64,000 bases of DNA from Acidobacteriota bacterium (GCA_003222675.1 QHWT01000055.1:230619-294618), one strand, 5' to 3'; counted from the stretch's first letter, positions 8,877 to 17,947 are shown. Numbers and translations are program-made. The notes: a model not told the origin generated them from the letters alone.

Positions 8877-11104
8877 GGTCTGCGGTGATCCCGATCGTGT
8901 CGCTCCTCTTCACAGCGCCCATCGCGGCCGCCGATCCCTTGACGTGTGACGTTGCCAACTACAAGCCGATGGCCGGCCTCGAGGCGCTTTCCGAGGCCAA
9001 TCAACTGACCGTGACGTGGCGCGGACAGGACGAGGCCGACCTGCGGATGCGCTATGGGATCCAGGAGCGTCAGCCAATTGTCCGCGAGTTGGCGATCCGC
9101 GGACCGCGCGGATCGTGGACGCCGCTTGGCGAGAATCTGAGAGCGGAATATGACGTCACGAGCGGCGTACGACGCATGTCGGAGCAGCAGGCGGCGCCGT
9201 TGCGCGGCCTTGGCATTGAGCTCACCAAGGACGTCATCGATCGGAATCGCTGGTTCGCGTTCTGGGACGCCCCGCTGCTCGTGCCTGGCATGCGCGCGGA
9301 TCAACCGACACCACGCAACATCGGGTTGCCGCGCAAGCCTGACGAGATCCGGCGGGCGCACGCCTCATTCGATACGGCATCCTGCAGCGTCAAGACTGAT
9401 GGCTCACGGCTCGAAGTCGAGTTCCCGGGTCTCTCGATCGGGATCTTTTCCGGCGCGCTGCGGTTCACGGTCTATCGCGGCACGAACCTCATTCGAATGG
9501 ATGCCGTCGCGACGACCAGCGAGCCATGGGTCGCCTACAAGTACGAAGGAGGCCTGCAGGGGTTCTCGACCGACGTCGTATCGCGCATCGCGTGGCGTGA
9601 CCAGGGAGGACATCGGCAGCAGTACCGCTTTGGCGGCGTGACCAACGACGCGCGCGTCTCGGTTCGAGCGGCGAACCGGGTGCTCGTCGCAGAAGGACCG
9701 CGCGGCTCCGTCGCCGTATTTCCGCCGCCGCACACGTTCTTCTTCACGCGGGAAGTAGAAACGAATCTCGGATACGTCTGGTATCGCAAGGACCAGGAGA
9801 ACCGATTCGGCCTCGGCGTGCGCCAGGCGGACGGGGAGGACGTGGCCGAGTACAGCGAAAACTTCGCGCTCTACAACGCACCGCCCGGCACGTCGCAGCG
9901 CATGGCCGTGTACTTCTACGCGGGCGCTGGTGATGCGGATGCGACCAGGCAGGCCGCGCTCGCGTTCACGCACGGCGACGTATTCAAGGCGATTCCCGGC
10001 TACAAGACATTCGTCAATCACTTTCATCTGCGATTCACCCAGCGCCTGCGCGCCGGCGGATCGCTCGACCGACAGACCGAGGATCTTGCCGCCATGCGGG
10101 CGCTCGGACTCAACATCGTGGGGCTGAGCGACTTTCATGGCGATCTGCATCCCGACGATCCGGGGCCGCTTCGGTTCAAAGACTGGAAGGACTATGCAGA
10201 GGCCTCGCGCAAGGCGTCCGACGCGGACTTCCTGGTGACGCCGTGGGAGGAACCGAGCGCGTACTTCGGCGGACACTACAACATGATGTTCCCGAAGCTG
10301 GTCTACTGGTCGAAGGTGCGCAAGGCAGGGCAGCCGTTCAAGGAGAACGATTCAGCCTATGGCACCGTGTACCACGCCGGCGATGAGGCAGACGTGCAGC
10401 AGCTGCTCGATGCCGAGAACGGCTACTGGTTTCACGCGCATCCGCGCACCAAGGGCACGACCGGCTTCCCTGATGCCGTGCTCGACAAGCCGTGGGTGAA
10501 AAACGATCGATATCTCGGCGTCGCGTTCAAGCCGGGGATGGGCATGGACCTCTCGGAACCGCGGCTCTGCGAGTGGCGATGCTTCGACGTGACCGACACC
10601 ATGAACAATCTGTTCGCCGCGACGAGCCTCGCTCCCAAGTACATCATCGCGGACGTCGACACGTATAAGAAAGGACCGGAGGACGATCTCTATCCCGCCT
10701 TCCCGGTGAACTACCTGCACCTCGACAGAGTGCCCGGCGCGGAGGACGACTGGACACCGATCCTCAAGGTGCTGCGCGAAGGCGACTTCTTCGTGACGAC
10801 AGGAGAGATCCTGATCCCGCGCTACCACGTTGAAGGTACGGGCCGCCGGCGGACGATCAGTGCGGATGTCGAGTGGACCTTTCCTCTGGAGTTCGTCGAG
10901 ATCGTGTGGGGTGACGGGAAAACCGTCGACCGGCAGATCGTCCGCGCCACGGACCTTCCGGCGTTTGGCACCAGGCGATTCACGCTGCCGTTCGATGCGA
11001 CGGGCAAGGCGTGGATCCGGTTCGCCGTCTGGGACTCTGCCGGGAACGGGGCATTCGTGCAACCAATCAAATTGAACGCGCGCGAGCCGTCAGGCGCACG
11101 ATGA
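8873..11104 (+). CDS. CehA/McbA-like (PHP-type) metallohydrolase domain protein, exported
   Basis: About 743 residues with a signal peptide (IPIVSLLFTAPIAAADP). The first ~370 residues are beta-rich and unassigned. The C-terminal half resembles PHP/CehA-McbA metallohydrolases: GLSDFHGDLHPDD near residue 425, then WEEPSAYFGGHYN and YWFHAHPRTKG, which would supply metal-binding His/Asp residues. An Ig-like tail follows. It overlaps the DUF6807 gene by four bases, so the two products probably act in one process, likely trimming or desulfating a carbohydrate outside the cytoplasm; that role is inferred from neighbours. The fold call is moderately sure, the substrate unknown. Confidence 0.65.
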   Translation: MRSAVIPIVSLLFTAPIAAADPLTCDVANYKPMAGLEALSEANQLTVTWRGQDEADLRMRYGIQERQPIVRELAIRGPRGSWTPLGENLRAEYDVTSGVRRMSEQQAAPLRGLGIELTKDVIDRNRWFAFWDAPLLVPGMRADQPTPRNIGLPRKPDEIRRAHASFDTASCSVKTDGSRLEVEFPGLSIGIFSGALRFTVYRGTNLIRMDAVATTSEPWVAYKYEGGLQGFSTDVVSRIAWRDQGGHRQQYRFGGVTNDARVSVRAANRVLVAEGPRGSVAVFPPPHTFFFTREVETNLGYVWYRKDQENRFGLGVRQADGEDVAEYSENFALYNAPPGTSQRMAVYFYAGAGDADATRQAALAFTHGDVFKAIPGYKTFVNHFHLRFTQRLRAGGSLDRQTEDLAAMRALGLNIVGLSDFHGDLHPDDPGPLRFKDWKDYAEASRKASDADFLVTPWEEPSAYFGGHYNMMFPKLVYWSKVRKAGQPFKENDSAYGTVYHAGDEADVQQLLDAENGYWFHAHPRTKGTTGFPDAVLDKPWVKNDRYLGVAFKPGMGMDLSEPRLCEWRCFDVTDTMNNLFAATSLAPKYIIADVDTYKKGPEDDLYPAFPVNYLHLDRVPGAEDDWTPILKVLREGDFFVTTGEILIPRYHVEGTGRRRTISADVEWTFPLEFVEIVWGDGKTVDRQIVRATDLPAFGTRRFTLPFDATGKAWIRFAVWDSAGNGAFVQPIKLNAREPSGAR

Positions 11105-11321
11105 CCTCGCCGTGGGGCCGTCCACCCCTGGACGATTATTTTCGACAGGGGGCTCGCGCCTTACGGCCTGTACCGCCCAGCGCGGGTCCTGCCCTGCCAG
11201 ATCGTCGTTCGCACCATCCGCGTGGCTGCGAATGTGGCTGCTGTCTTAGCCTTCGACGTCTCCTACGTCAGGAGCAAGGCCGCGAAGTTCAGCACCACGT
11301 CGAGCGAATGACAATCATGTC
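11105..11321. other. Intergenic gap between convergent genes, no gene recognised
   Basis: A short ORF overlaps the previous stop as ATGA and runs to 11331, and another frame reads through most of the gap without a start codon. Neither resembles a known protein. I see no strong hairpin followed by a T-run, and no word array like those in the other gaps. It could be the decayed remains of a gene. Confidence 0.35.
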
Positions 11322-12530
11322 TTACTTCTGATCGGATGGCCTGACTCGCTCGAACGCGGTGAGCGCGGCCCGCTCCGTTTTATCTGCTTCCCGGAGCGTG
11401 TGCATATTGCCCGCGCGCAACCCGTCGGCTCTCATCTGCCAGCTTTCGCTGCGCAACCGCACGTACTCGCCGGCGTCGGCGATGAGCGGCCGCTGTTCGC
11501 GTGCCACCTTGCCGATCGTCCGCAGCGGAGCGCTTGCCGACTGGAGGTCGGGAAGAATCGTACCTTCGATCAAGCTCGCCAATTCCTCCGCGTCCGCGCG
11601 TCCCTTGACGAACTGGTTCACCGCGTGTTGATAGACGCTCGCCGTGCGATCTTCGGCGGCTACGACCTGCGCGATGCTCGGGCCGACATCCGCAATGCCG
11701 CGAAGCGGCACGCTGCACACCACCGCGATCCCCACCATCGCGGCCATGGCCGCGGCGGCGCGACCGAGCGATGGCGTGGTCTCGCCGACGTTCATCGTCA
11801 GCACGAATCCGAACCCGAGGCCCACGACAAGAGCGATCACGTTGCCGACGTTGCCGAGTCCTCCCGTGACGAGCACATAGAGCACGAACACGGCAGCGAC
11901 AGGGCCCAGCCTCTTGACGACGGCCAGCGGGATCGTGAGCGGCGAGCGGCGCAGCACGCCCCAGGCCGACGTCGCGAGCAGCAATCCATAGACGCCGAGC
12001 ACCGGCGACGTCGCGCCTGCATTGGCCAGGAGCGGGTATGCGAACAAGCTCGCGACGCCGCCGGAGATTCCCGTGGCGAAATACACCACAGCAAACGTGA
12101 CATGTCCGACGAGGCGCTCGAGCACGAGGCCGATCACCACCAGCCCGATCATATTGATGGTGAGATCCAGGAATCCCGCGTGGACGAACATCGATGTGAC
12201 GAGGCGCCACCATTCGCTGTTCGTCGTCCGGGGCGCGAAGTTGGCGCCCCATCCGATGAGTGTGTTCGGGTCGCTCATCGCGCCCGCTCCGAACAGCAGG
12301 CCGATGAACACCGCGACATTTACAAACACGAGCGCCGGCGTGACGAGAGCCATCGACGTCCGCGCGCGAAGCGCCGCACGGAACGCGTGTTCCTCCGCAC
12401 GCGGCGCGGCGGCGGCGGCAACCGGCTGCACGGCGTCGACGATGCGGCGCAGCAATCGCACGCGCTCGTCGGACGTCATCACGTAGAGGGCGACGCCGCC
12501 CACAACGACGAGGGCAATGAGGAACATCAT
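11322..12530 (-). CDS. Rhomboid-family membrane protein lacking catalytic residues (pseudoprotease candidate)
   Basis: About 402 residues from ATG 12530; GTG 12557 would add nine residues. The rhomboid fold is clear: an N-terminal anchor, WWRLVTSMFVHAGF before a membrane helix, then GHVTFAVVYFATG and four more helices. In active rhomboids the second helix has HxxxN, a later helix has GxSG, and the last has a catalytic His. Here the HxxxN histidine is Asp (D122, with N126 kept), the serine position is Thr in GATSP (T174), and the histidine position is Asn in VGNVIALVVG (N230). The catalytic dyad is therefore missing, as in iRhoms. A soluble C-terminal tail of about 115 residues follows. A binding or chaperone role is possible but unproven. 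Confidence 0.75.
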   Translation of the reverse strand: MMFLIALVVVGGVALYVMTSDERVRLLRRIVDAVQPVAAAAAPRAEEHAFRAALRARTSMALVTPALVFVNVAVFIGLLFGAGAMSDPNTLIGWGANFAPRTTNSEWWRLVTSMFVHAGFLDLTINMIGLVVIGLVLERLVGHVTFAVVYFATGISGGVASLFAYPLLANAGATSPVLGVYGLLLATSAWGVLRRSPLTIPLAVVKRLGPVAAVFVLYVLVTGGLGNVGNVIALVVGLGFGFVLTMNVGETTPSLGRAAAAMAAMVGIAVVCSVPLRGIADVGPSIAQVVAAEDRTASVYQHAVNQFVKGRADAEELASLIEGTILPDLQSASAPLRTIGKVAREQRPLIADAGEYVRLRSESWQMRADGLRAGNMHTLREADKTERAALTAFERVRPSDQK

Positions 12531-12650
12531 GGCCTGACAACTCAAGAGATGTGCCACCGGCGCGACGCAAATGGTCGCCGGATTTTGCGAACGCGGCGCG
12601 AAAACGCCGCCGCGGGCTGCAGGATTTGCCGGGGGGCGACCACTTTGTAA

Positions 12651-12760
12651 TGGCTTCAGGCTTCAGGGGGTCAGGCCTCAGGCTTCAGGCTTCGGGCTTC
12701 GGTCCGTCTAGCGCACGGCCATGGGCCGTGAGCCCTGAGTCATAAGCCATGCGTCATCAT
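12651..12760. repeat. Heptad word array (GGCTTCA type and TGAGYC type)
   Basis: Two stretches of degenerate 7-bp words lie between the rhomboid and GH51 genes. The first repeats GGCTTCA/GGCTTCG about seven times with one slipped unit. The second, after GGCCATGGGCC, reads in steps such as CGTGAGC, CCTGAGT and CATAAGC. The rest of this 249-bp gap (12531-12779) contains no gene. No promoter for the GH51 gene is obvious. Confidence 0.6.
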
Positions 12761-12779
12761 CTTCATGTATGTTTCCAGC

Positions 12780-14435
12780 ATGGATGCATACAGTCGGCGT
12801 GATTTTCTCCGGGTCGCCGGTGTCACCACGGCAGGCCTCACGCTCGCGCCACGGACCTCGCGCGCCGCGGATGCGCGCATCGACGTGCTCATCAACGAGC
12901 CGATCGGCCCGGTGACGGCGGATCTCTACGGGCACTTCATCGAACACCTCGGCGGCGTTGTCTACGACGGCGTCTGGGTAGGCGAGCGTTCGCGCGTGCC
13001 TAACACCGGCGGCATCCGGCAGGCGCTCGTCGATCACATGCGGCGATTGCCGCCTGGGGCGATCCGTTGGCCGGGCGGCTGTTTCGCGGACAGCTACGAC
13101 TGGCGCGACGGCACCGGACCCGTGGCCGCGCGTCCACGGCGCACGAATTTCTGGATCAACGACATGGCGTCGCTGCCGGATTCACCGGGCAAGTTCGATC
13201 CGAATACGTTCGGAACGAATGAATTCATGCGGTTCTGCCGTCTCGCGGGCGGCTCGCCTTATCTCGCCGCCAACCTGCGCAGCCTGCCCGCGCGCGATTT
13301 TTATCAATGGGTCGAGTACTGCAACGCGCCTCCGGGCTCGACGTCGCTCGCGGAGCTGCGCGAGCGTGGCGGCGATCGCGATCCGTTCGGCGTCCGCTTC
13401 TGGGGTGTCGGAAACGAGTCGTGGGGCTGCGGCGGAAATTTTTCGCCTGAGGACTACGCGGTTGAATACCGGCGCTTCACGGCGTGGGTGCCGCATTACG
13501 GCGTGCCGCTCTCGTTTGTCGGCTCAGGCCCGAACGCCGGCGATCTCGGCTGGACGCGCCGATTCCTGACCAAGCTGACCGAAAAGGGCGAAGGCGCGCT
13601 CAACGGCTTGTGGGGCTGGGCGCTGCACCATTATTCATGGAACACGAGCCGCGGCGCGAGCACGGATTGGATAGCCGGCAAGGGGGACGCCGTGCAGTTC
13701 AGCGTCGATGAATGGTACGAGCTGCTGAACGAAGCGGACCGTATGGACGGGTTGATCTCGAGCCACTGGGCGGTGATGGGCGAGCTCGATCGCCGCCGCC
13801 GCCTGAAGCTCGTCGTCGATGAATGGGGCGCGTGGTACAAGCCCGGCACTTCCGTCGATCCGACGCACCTCTTCGGCCAGCAGTCGACGATGAGGGATGC
13901 GCTGCTGACCGCGCTGACGCTCGACACCTTTCATCGTCATGCGGAAAAGGTCGCGATGGCGAACGTCGCGCAGCTCGTCAACTGCCTCCATTCGCTGTTC
14001 CTCGCCCACGAAGACCAGTTCGTCGCGACGCCGACGTTTCACGTCTTCGAGCAGTATGCGGCGCACGCTGGCGGCCAATCCGTACGCTCGGTGTTTTCCG
14101 CGCCGCGCATCGGGTACCAGCGGGTGAATGCGGCGGGATCGTTCTGGGGCCTGAGCGGATCGGCCACGATCAAGGATCGCGTGCTGACGCTGACGGTCGT
14201 GAACCCGCACGTCAGCGAACCCCGCGAGACAGAGATTACCCTTCGTGGCGCCGTGCCCGGCGCCAACGCAAAGGCGAGCGCGATTGCGGCGACGGACATC
14301 CACGCGCACAACACGTTTGCGGAGCCGCATGCCGTGCAGTCGCGCGATGTCTCCGTGTCCGCATCTCGAGACGGGCTGATCGTCCACCGGTTTCCGCCCG
14401 CATCGGTGACGCGACTGACGTTCGATCTCGCGTAG
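12780..14435 (+). CDS. GH51 alpha-L-arabinofuranosidase, Tat-exported
   Basis: About 551 residues from the second in-frame ATG, chosen because it puts a twin-arginine signal (SRRDFLRVAGVTT) at the start. The (beta/alpha)8 barrel shows FIEHLGGVVYDG, the substrate-binding IRWPGGCFADSYDW, the acid/base glutamate in GVGNESWG (E213) and the nucleophile in VVDEWGAW (E348), followed by the C-terminal beta-sandwich. The enzyme releases alpha-L-arabinofuranose from arabinan, arabinoxylan or arabinogalactan. Together with GH127 upstream it makes arabinose-rich plant or microbial glycans the likely target of this region. The convergent gene ends 40 bp downstream across a small GTAGC/GCTAC hairpin (14432-14454). 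Confidence 0.93.
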   Translation: MDAYSRRDFLRVAGVTTAGLTLAPRTSRAADARIDVLINEPIGPVTADLYGHFIEHLGGVVYDGVWVGERSRVPNTGGIRQALVDHMRRLPPGAIRWPGGCFADSYDWRDGTGPVAARPRRTNFWINDMASLPDSPGKFDPNTFGTNEFMRFCRLAGGSPYLAANLRSLPARDFYQWVEYCNAPPGSTSLAELRERGGDRDPFGVRFWGVGNESWGCGGNFSPEDYAVEYRRFTAWVPHYGVPLSFVGSGPNAGDLGWTRRFLTKLTEKGEGALNGLWGWALHHYSWNTSRGASTDWIAGKGDAVQFSVDEWYELLNEADRMDGLISSHWAVMGELDRRRRLKLVVDEWGAWYKPGTSVDPTHLFGQQSTMRDALLTALTLDTFHRHAEKVAMANVAQLVNCLHSLFLAHEDQFVATPTFHVFEQYAAHAGGQSVRSVFSAPRIGYQRVNAAGSFWGLSGSATIKDRVLTLTVVNPHVSEPRETEITLRGAVPGANAKASAIAATDIHAHNTFAEPHAVQSRDVSVSASRDGLIVHRFPPASVTRLTFDLA

Positions 14436-14475
14436 CGATCTCGTGGATTGCTACCTTGGGTGGAACGCGTACGTC

Positions 14476-15735
14476 TCAACGAAACGCCCCGGCGAGATCC
14501 GCGATACTGACGTTGAGCGTCGCTCGCGCGATGCGATCGAGGTCGGCTTCGGGCCCGACGAGATGAAACGTGCGGTGGACGTGCGTGTAGCGTTCCCCGG
14601 GCGCGAGCGCAAGGGCCGGCGATGACGTCTCGAGCTCATAGAACGGTCCGAGCGGCGGCTGGCCCGGCGCAGGAGGACCATCGTTGTAGCTGTTGATCGC
14701 ATCCCCTTTGTAGGGCTCGCGCTGGATTTCCCACATTGAGTTCACGTACTCGCGCGCGTCCGCCGTGCGTGTGTACTGCACCAGCGTCAGTCGGTGCGTC
14801 GACGGATCATAACTGCCCGCCACGGAACGCGCGCGCGACGGCGACAGACCGATCTTGCTGCGATACTGGCCGTCGCCTTTGAAGAAGATCGCGGCGTTCC
14901 CGACGACGAGGCGATTCGCCGGAACTTTTCCAAAATACGCATCGTTCACGATGGATCCCCGCGTTGATTCGGGCCCGGGCTCGAACGGAATGGCGATCGT
15001 CGTCGACGGCGACGGGTTGAACTGCCCGAGGATCCACACCGACACGAGTCCCGATTGCCGCTGCCACGCGCTGCGCCCCGCGTTGGCAACCGTGTTGGAC
15101 GATTCGAACGCGACCATCTGTACGGCCCCGGGAGACTCTCCGAGGCGCTGCGCGGCATCGGCGTTGCTCAACAGACGAATCGTGCGATCGACGTCCATTT
15201 CGAGCTTCGTGCCCGAGTAGTTCGTCAGCGTCATGCGCTTGCGGAGGCGCACGGCCGTGGTCGACCGGCTCGCCACGTCCCATGCGCCCCAGTCGAACGC
15301 CTCGGGCACCTGCCAGTGCTCGAGATCGAACGCTGCGCCGGGCTGGAAATACAACGCGTACTGGCCGCCTTCGGGTCCGAGCCAGAAGCGATCCTCGCCG
15401 CCGAACACGTTCATGTGCGGCTGGCGTGTGCCCGATTCGATCGCCGCGCGGCCAATCCATCCAAAGCCAGGCGCGTCGCGGCCACCGGTCGTGCTCGTCA
15501 TCACGCGTCCCTGGTAGGCGGGCGCGACAACGACCTGCGCGCCAGGCGCGCTCCCCAGGACGAGGACCTCGCTGTGCTTCCGGAGAAATTCAAGATCGGA
15601 TGCGAACGTGCTCTTCGTCTGGGAAAGGTCCACGCCGGCGGTGGCGACAGCAGCGATGAGAACGCCCGCGAACATCAGCGTGTGGCTTGCCGGAGGCGAG
15701 AGAAGCCTCAGCGGTTCATCGGCAGATTTTGACAT
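14476..15735 (-). CDS. DUF6786-like exported protein
   Basis: About 419 residues; GGGGAG precedes the ATG. An N-terminal hydrophobic segment (LMFAGVLIAAVATAG) suggests export or anchoring. The central GGEDRFWLGPEGGQYALYF (about residues 112-130) is what I recall as typical of DUF6786 proteins, which look like aldose-1-epimerase-type beta-sandwiches. C-terminal pieces (NSYNDGPP, LGPFYELETSSPALALAPG) fit that too. Known members sit beside glycosidases and have no assigned reaction. The location next to GH51 supports a carbohydrate role. Family assignment is from memory of the motif only. Confidence 0.65.
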   Translation of the reverse strand: MSKSADEPLRLLSPPASHTLMFAGVLIAAVATAGVDLSQTKSTFASDLEFLRKHSEVLVLGSAPGAQVVVAPAYQGRVMTSTTGGRDAPGFGWIGRAAIESGTRQPHMNVFGGEDRFWLGPEGGQYALYFQPGAAFDLEHWQVPEAFDWGAWDVASRSTTAVRLRKRMTLTNYSGTKLEMDVDRTIRLLSNADAAQRLGESPGAVQMVAFESSNTVANAGRSAWQRQSGLVSVWILGQFNPSPSTTIAIPFEPGPESTRGSIVNDAYFGKVPANRLVVGNAAIFFKGDGQYRSKIGLSPSRARSVAGSYDPSTHRLTLVQYTRTADAREYVNSMWEIQREPYKGDAINSYNDGPPAPGQPPLGPFYELETSSPALALAPGERYTHVHRTFHLVGPEADLDRIARATLNVSIADLAGAFR

Positions 15736-15797
15736 GTGCGACTCCCCGAGGAGGCGCGCATCTTATCGCCGCCGGCGCGCTGTGCACAATGATCGGA

Positions 15798-15812
15798 TGG
15801 CATTGTTCCTGC
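15798..15812 (+). promoter_or_regulatory. Possible sigma-54 promoter for the two-component pair
   Basis: TGGCAT, five bases, then CTGC gives the GG-N10-GC spacing of a -24/-12 element (GG at 15799-15800, GC at 15811-15812), with two mismatches to the consensus. The kinase gene starts 57 bp further on. It is weaker than the element at 44945 and could be chance. Confidence 0.3.
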
Positions 15813-15868
15813 TTTGCGCCTGTGTCCAGCTTCACGCGAATTGCGATTTGTGAACCAACGATCCATCC

Positions 15869-16642
15869 ATGAAAATTTCTGTCGCGCGGTCCAAGCCACG
15901 CTGGAAGCCGCGGTCCCATTCCGTCGCTCGTCTTGTGATGGCCGCTCCATCTTCTGCGGCGTTTGACACGGGCAGTAAGGATTCCGGACAGCTCGACCGC
16001 GCGGTCGAGGAATCGACCCGTCGGCTCGCCCACGCGCTGCACGACGATGCCGCGCAGCTGCTCGCGGCGATTGGCATCGCCGTCGACGAGCTCGAGCGCA
16101 CCTTGTTTTCCGATACCGAGAGGCAGTTCCGGAAAGTGAAGCAGCTCCTCAAGCACGCGGAGCACGAGTTCCGGCACCTCTCGCACGAACTGCACCCCAC
16201 TATCCTGGACGACTGCGGCCTCGTGCCCGCGCTCGAGTTTCTCGCCGAAGGCCTGTCGAGCCGCGGCCGCCCCGTGATCAAAGTCAGGGCAAACGATACG
16301 GGTCGGCTGCCGAAACCGATCGAGGTCGCGATCTATCGCGTCGCACAGGAGGCCTTGAACAACGTTCTGAAACATGCGAGCGCGAGCCGCGTAGTCGTGG
16401 TGCTGCGGCGCGGCGGCACCTCGGTCCGCTGCACGATCCGTGACGATGGTGTGGGATTCGACGTGGCCGCAACGTTAGCCCGGCCCGATCGCCGGGGACT
16501 CGGATTGATTGGCGCGCGCGATCGTCTCGCCAGCGTCGGCGGGAAGCTCGCCATCCGCTCGGTTCCGGGCGGTGGCACCGAACTGCTCGCGATTGTGCCT
16601 GTGGAGGGAACCCGTGGCGATCACCGTGATGCTCGCCGATGA
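15869..16642 (+). CDS. NarL/UhpB-type sensor histidine kinase (cytosolic)
   Basis: About 257 residues without membrane segments. The HisKA_3 dimerisation motif lies around residues 52-60 (RLAHALHDDAAQLLAAIG), with the phospho-acceptor His in the ALHDD context. The HATPase_c domain follows: QEALNNVLKHA (N box), DDGVGFD (G1) and GLGLIGARDR (G2). There is no visible sensor domain beyond a basic N-terminus, so the signal probably comes through a partner. The next gene, a LuxR-type regulator, starts 29 bp before this gene ends, so the two form a coupled two-component pair. No good ribosome-binding site precedes the ATG; an internal ATG at residue 24 is an alternative start. Confidence 0.88.
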   Translation: MKISVARSKPRWKPRSHSVARLVMAAPSSAAFDTGSKDSGQLDRAVEESTRRLAHALHDDAAQLLAAIGIAVDELERTLFSDTERQFRKVKQLLKHAEHEFRHLSHELHPTILDDCGLVPALEFLAEGLSSRGRPVIKVRANDTGRLPKPIEVAIYRVAQEALNNVLKHASASRVVVVLRRGGTSVRCTIRDDGVGFDVAATLARPDRRGLGLIGARDRLASVGGKLAIRSVPGGGTELLAIVPVEGTRGDHRDARR

Positions 16643-17246
16643 CCATGAGATCGTGCGCGAGGGCGTGAGGAGCATGCTGGAGCGGCAAGGCTTCTCCGTC
16701 GTGGGCGAAGCGTCCGACGGGCGCGAGGCCGTGGCGATGGCGTCGAGGCTTCGCCCTCAGGTCGCCGTGCTCGACGCGGCCATGCCGCTGCTGAACGGCA
16801 TCGATGCCGCCCGGGCGATTGCCGCGTTGCGCCGGGGCACCAAGAGCCTGCTCCTCACCATGCACACCGAGGGGCCGCGCGTGCGGCAGGCGCTCCACGC
16901 CGGTATACGCGGTTATGTCGTCAAGACGCAGGCCTCATCCGATCTCACGCGCGCGATTCACGACGTCGTGCGCGGCTACCTGTACTTGAGCCCGATTGTT
17001 TCGAACGCCGCCGTTGCCGAACCTCTTCGGCCCGCAGACATGCCCGCCGAGCCGTTGACGCTGCGCGAACGCGAAGTGGTTCAACTGATCGCCGAGGGAA
17101 AGACAACGAAGGAGATCGCGTCAATCCTCCATCTCAGTCCGAAGACCGTCGACTCTCATCGCACCCGGTCAATGGCCAAGCTCGACGTCCACAATATCTC
17201 CAGTCTCGTCCGCTATGCGATCCGCGAGGGCATGATCGAGCCCTGA
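16614..17246 (+). CDS. NarL/FixJ-family response regulator
   Basis: About 210 residues from GTG 16614, which has GGAGGG six bases upstream inside the kinase gene. The receiver domain has the acidic pair D9-D10, the phosphorylation site D54 (VLDAAMP), a conserved Thr in LLLTMHTEG and the Lys in YVVKTQ. The C-terminal LuxR helix-turn-helix has LTLREREVVQLIAEGKTTK and PKTVDSHRTR. It should bind DNA when phosphorylated by the upstream kinase. Target genes are unknown; the flanking exported and redox genes are candidates by position only. Confidence 0.92.
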   Translation: MAITVMLADDHEIVREGVRSMLERQGFSVVGEASDGREAVAMASRLRPQVAVLDAAMPLLNGIDAARAIAALRRGTKSLLLTMHTEGPRVRQALHAGIRGYVVKTQASSDLTRAIHDVVRGYLYLSPIVSNAAVAEPLRPADMPAEPLTLREREVVQLIAEGKTTKEIASILHLSPKTVDSHRTRSMAKLDVHNISSLVRYAIREGMIEP

Positions 17247-17255
17247 ACGCGCGCG

Positions 17256-17924
17256 TTATCTTCCGAAGGCGGCATCGCTGTCTGCGGCGCCGACGATGAT
17301 TTCCCCTGTCTGCGCGCCGGTCAGGACGTCCTTCAGCCGCACGTGGATCATGTTCACCGTCAGTCCCGAGGTGGTCTGCCCGTCACCCCGCGGGATCTGC
17401 TCGTTCAACGTGACCGTTCCGACGCCGGGGAGCGCGATTTGGGAATTCGGCGCTGGCACACCGTCGGCAATCGCGACACTGCCGACGAGGAGACCGGCGA
17501 ACGTGGAACCGTTCGCGTCGCTGCTCGCGCTGCTGCCGTTGCTCGCGCTGCTGGACTGGCCGGAGACGAGCTGCGCGGTGATCAGTCCGCCGAGGATGTT
17601 GACGTTCTGCAACGTCGATCCGCTTTGCGCGCTCGCCGCGTTCTCGCCGACCACGCCGGTGGTGACCGAGCTGAGCGACTCGGCGGCGAGGACGCTCGCA
17701 ACGTTGACCGCGGCGGCCGCCGCATCGCCCATCCCCGATGGATCCAACGTCGCGAAGGGCGATCGTGCCAGTGACGCCGCCGGTGTCTGGACGAAGGCGC
17801 CGTACGCGCCGCCGTTGACGGTGTTCGACGACTGCGCACGGCTTGCCGGCATGGTCACTGTCAGCGCGCCGAGCAGGACGACGGCGATCGCACGGCCCAC
17901 GGCTTTGGCAGAGATCGATGTCAT
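17256..17924 (-). CDS. Choice-of-anchor P-like exported protein
   Basis: About 222 residues from ATG 17924, with GAGGAG upstream and a signal peptide ending ASRAQ. The mature part is rich in Ala, Ser and Gly. It carries the pattern I associate with the choice-of-anchor P family: an Ala-rich VNVASVLAAESLSS, LQNVNILGGLITAQ, then PGVGTVTLNEQ and VNMIHVRLKDVLTG. The short serine run (SGQSSSASNGSSASSD, about 120-135) looks like a linker. It starts 23 bp after the di-haem peroxidase-like gene, whose tail looks like the matching post-COAP domain, so the two probably work together at the cell surface or in the periplasm. Biochemical function is unknown. Confidence 0.6.
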   Translation of the reverse strand: MTSISAKAVGRAIAVVLLGALTVTMPASRAQSSNTVNGGAYGAFVQTPAASLARSPFATLDPSGMGDAAAAAVNVASVLAAESLSSVTTGVVGENAASAQSGSTLQNVNILGGLITAQLVSGQSSSASNGSSASSDANGSTFAGLLVGSVAIADGVPAPNSQIALPGVGTVTLNEQIPRGDGQTTSGLTVNMIHVRLKDVLTGAQTGEIIVGAADSDAAFGR

Positions 17925-17947
17925 GTTGAATATCTCCTCGTGTGCCG

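Noticed and set aside
12542-12556. Possible sigma-54 promoter of the rhomboid-like gene (TGGCAC-N5-TTGA, minus strand)
   Set aside because: The -12 GC is GA, and that position is almost invariant; the predicted start would also fall on the ATG.
11400-12650. 416-codon plus-strand ORF opposite the rhomboid-like gene
   Set aside because: Composition (His/Arg/Asp/Glu-rich, low hydrophobicity) is typical of an antisense frame; the minus-strand frame has clean membrane helices.
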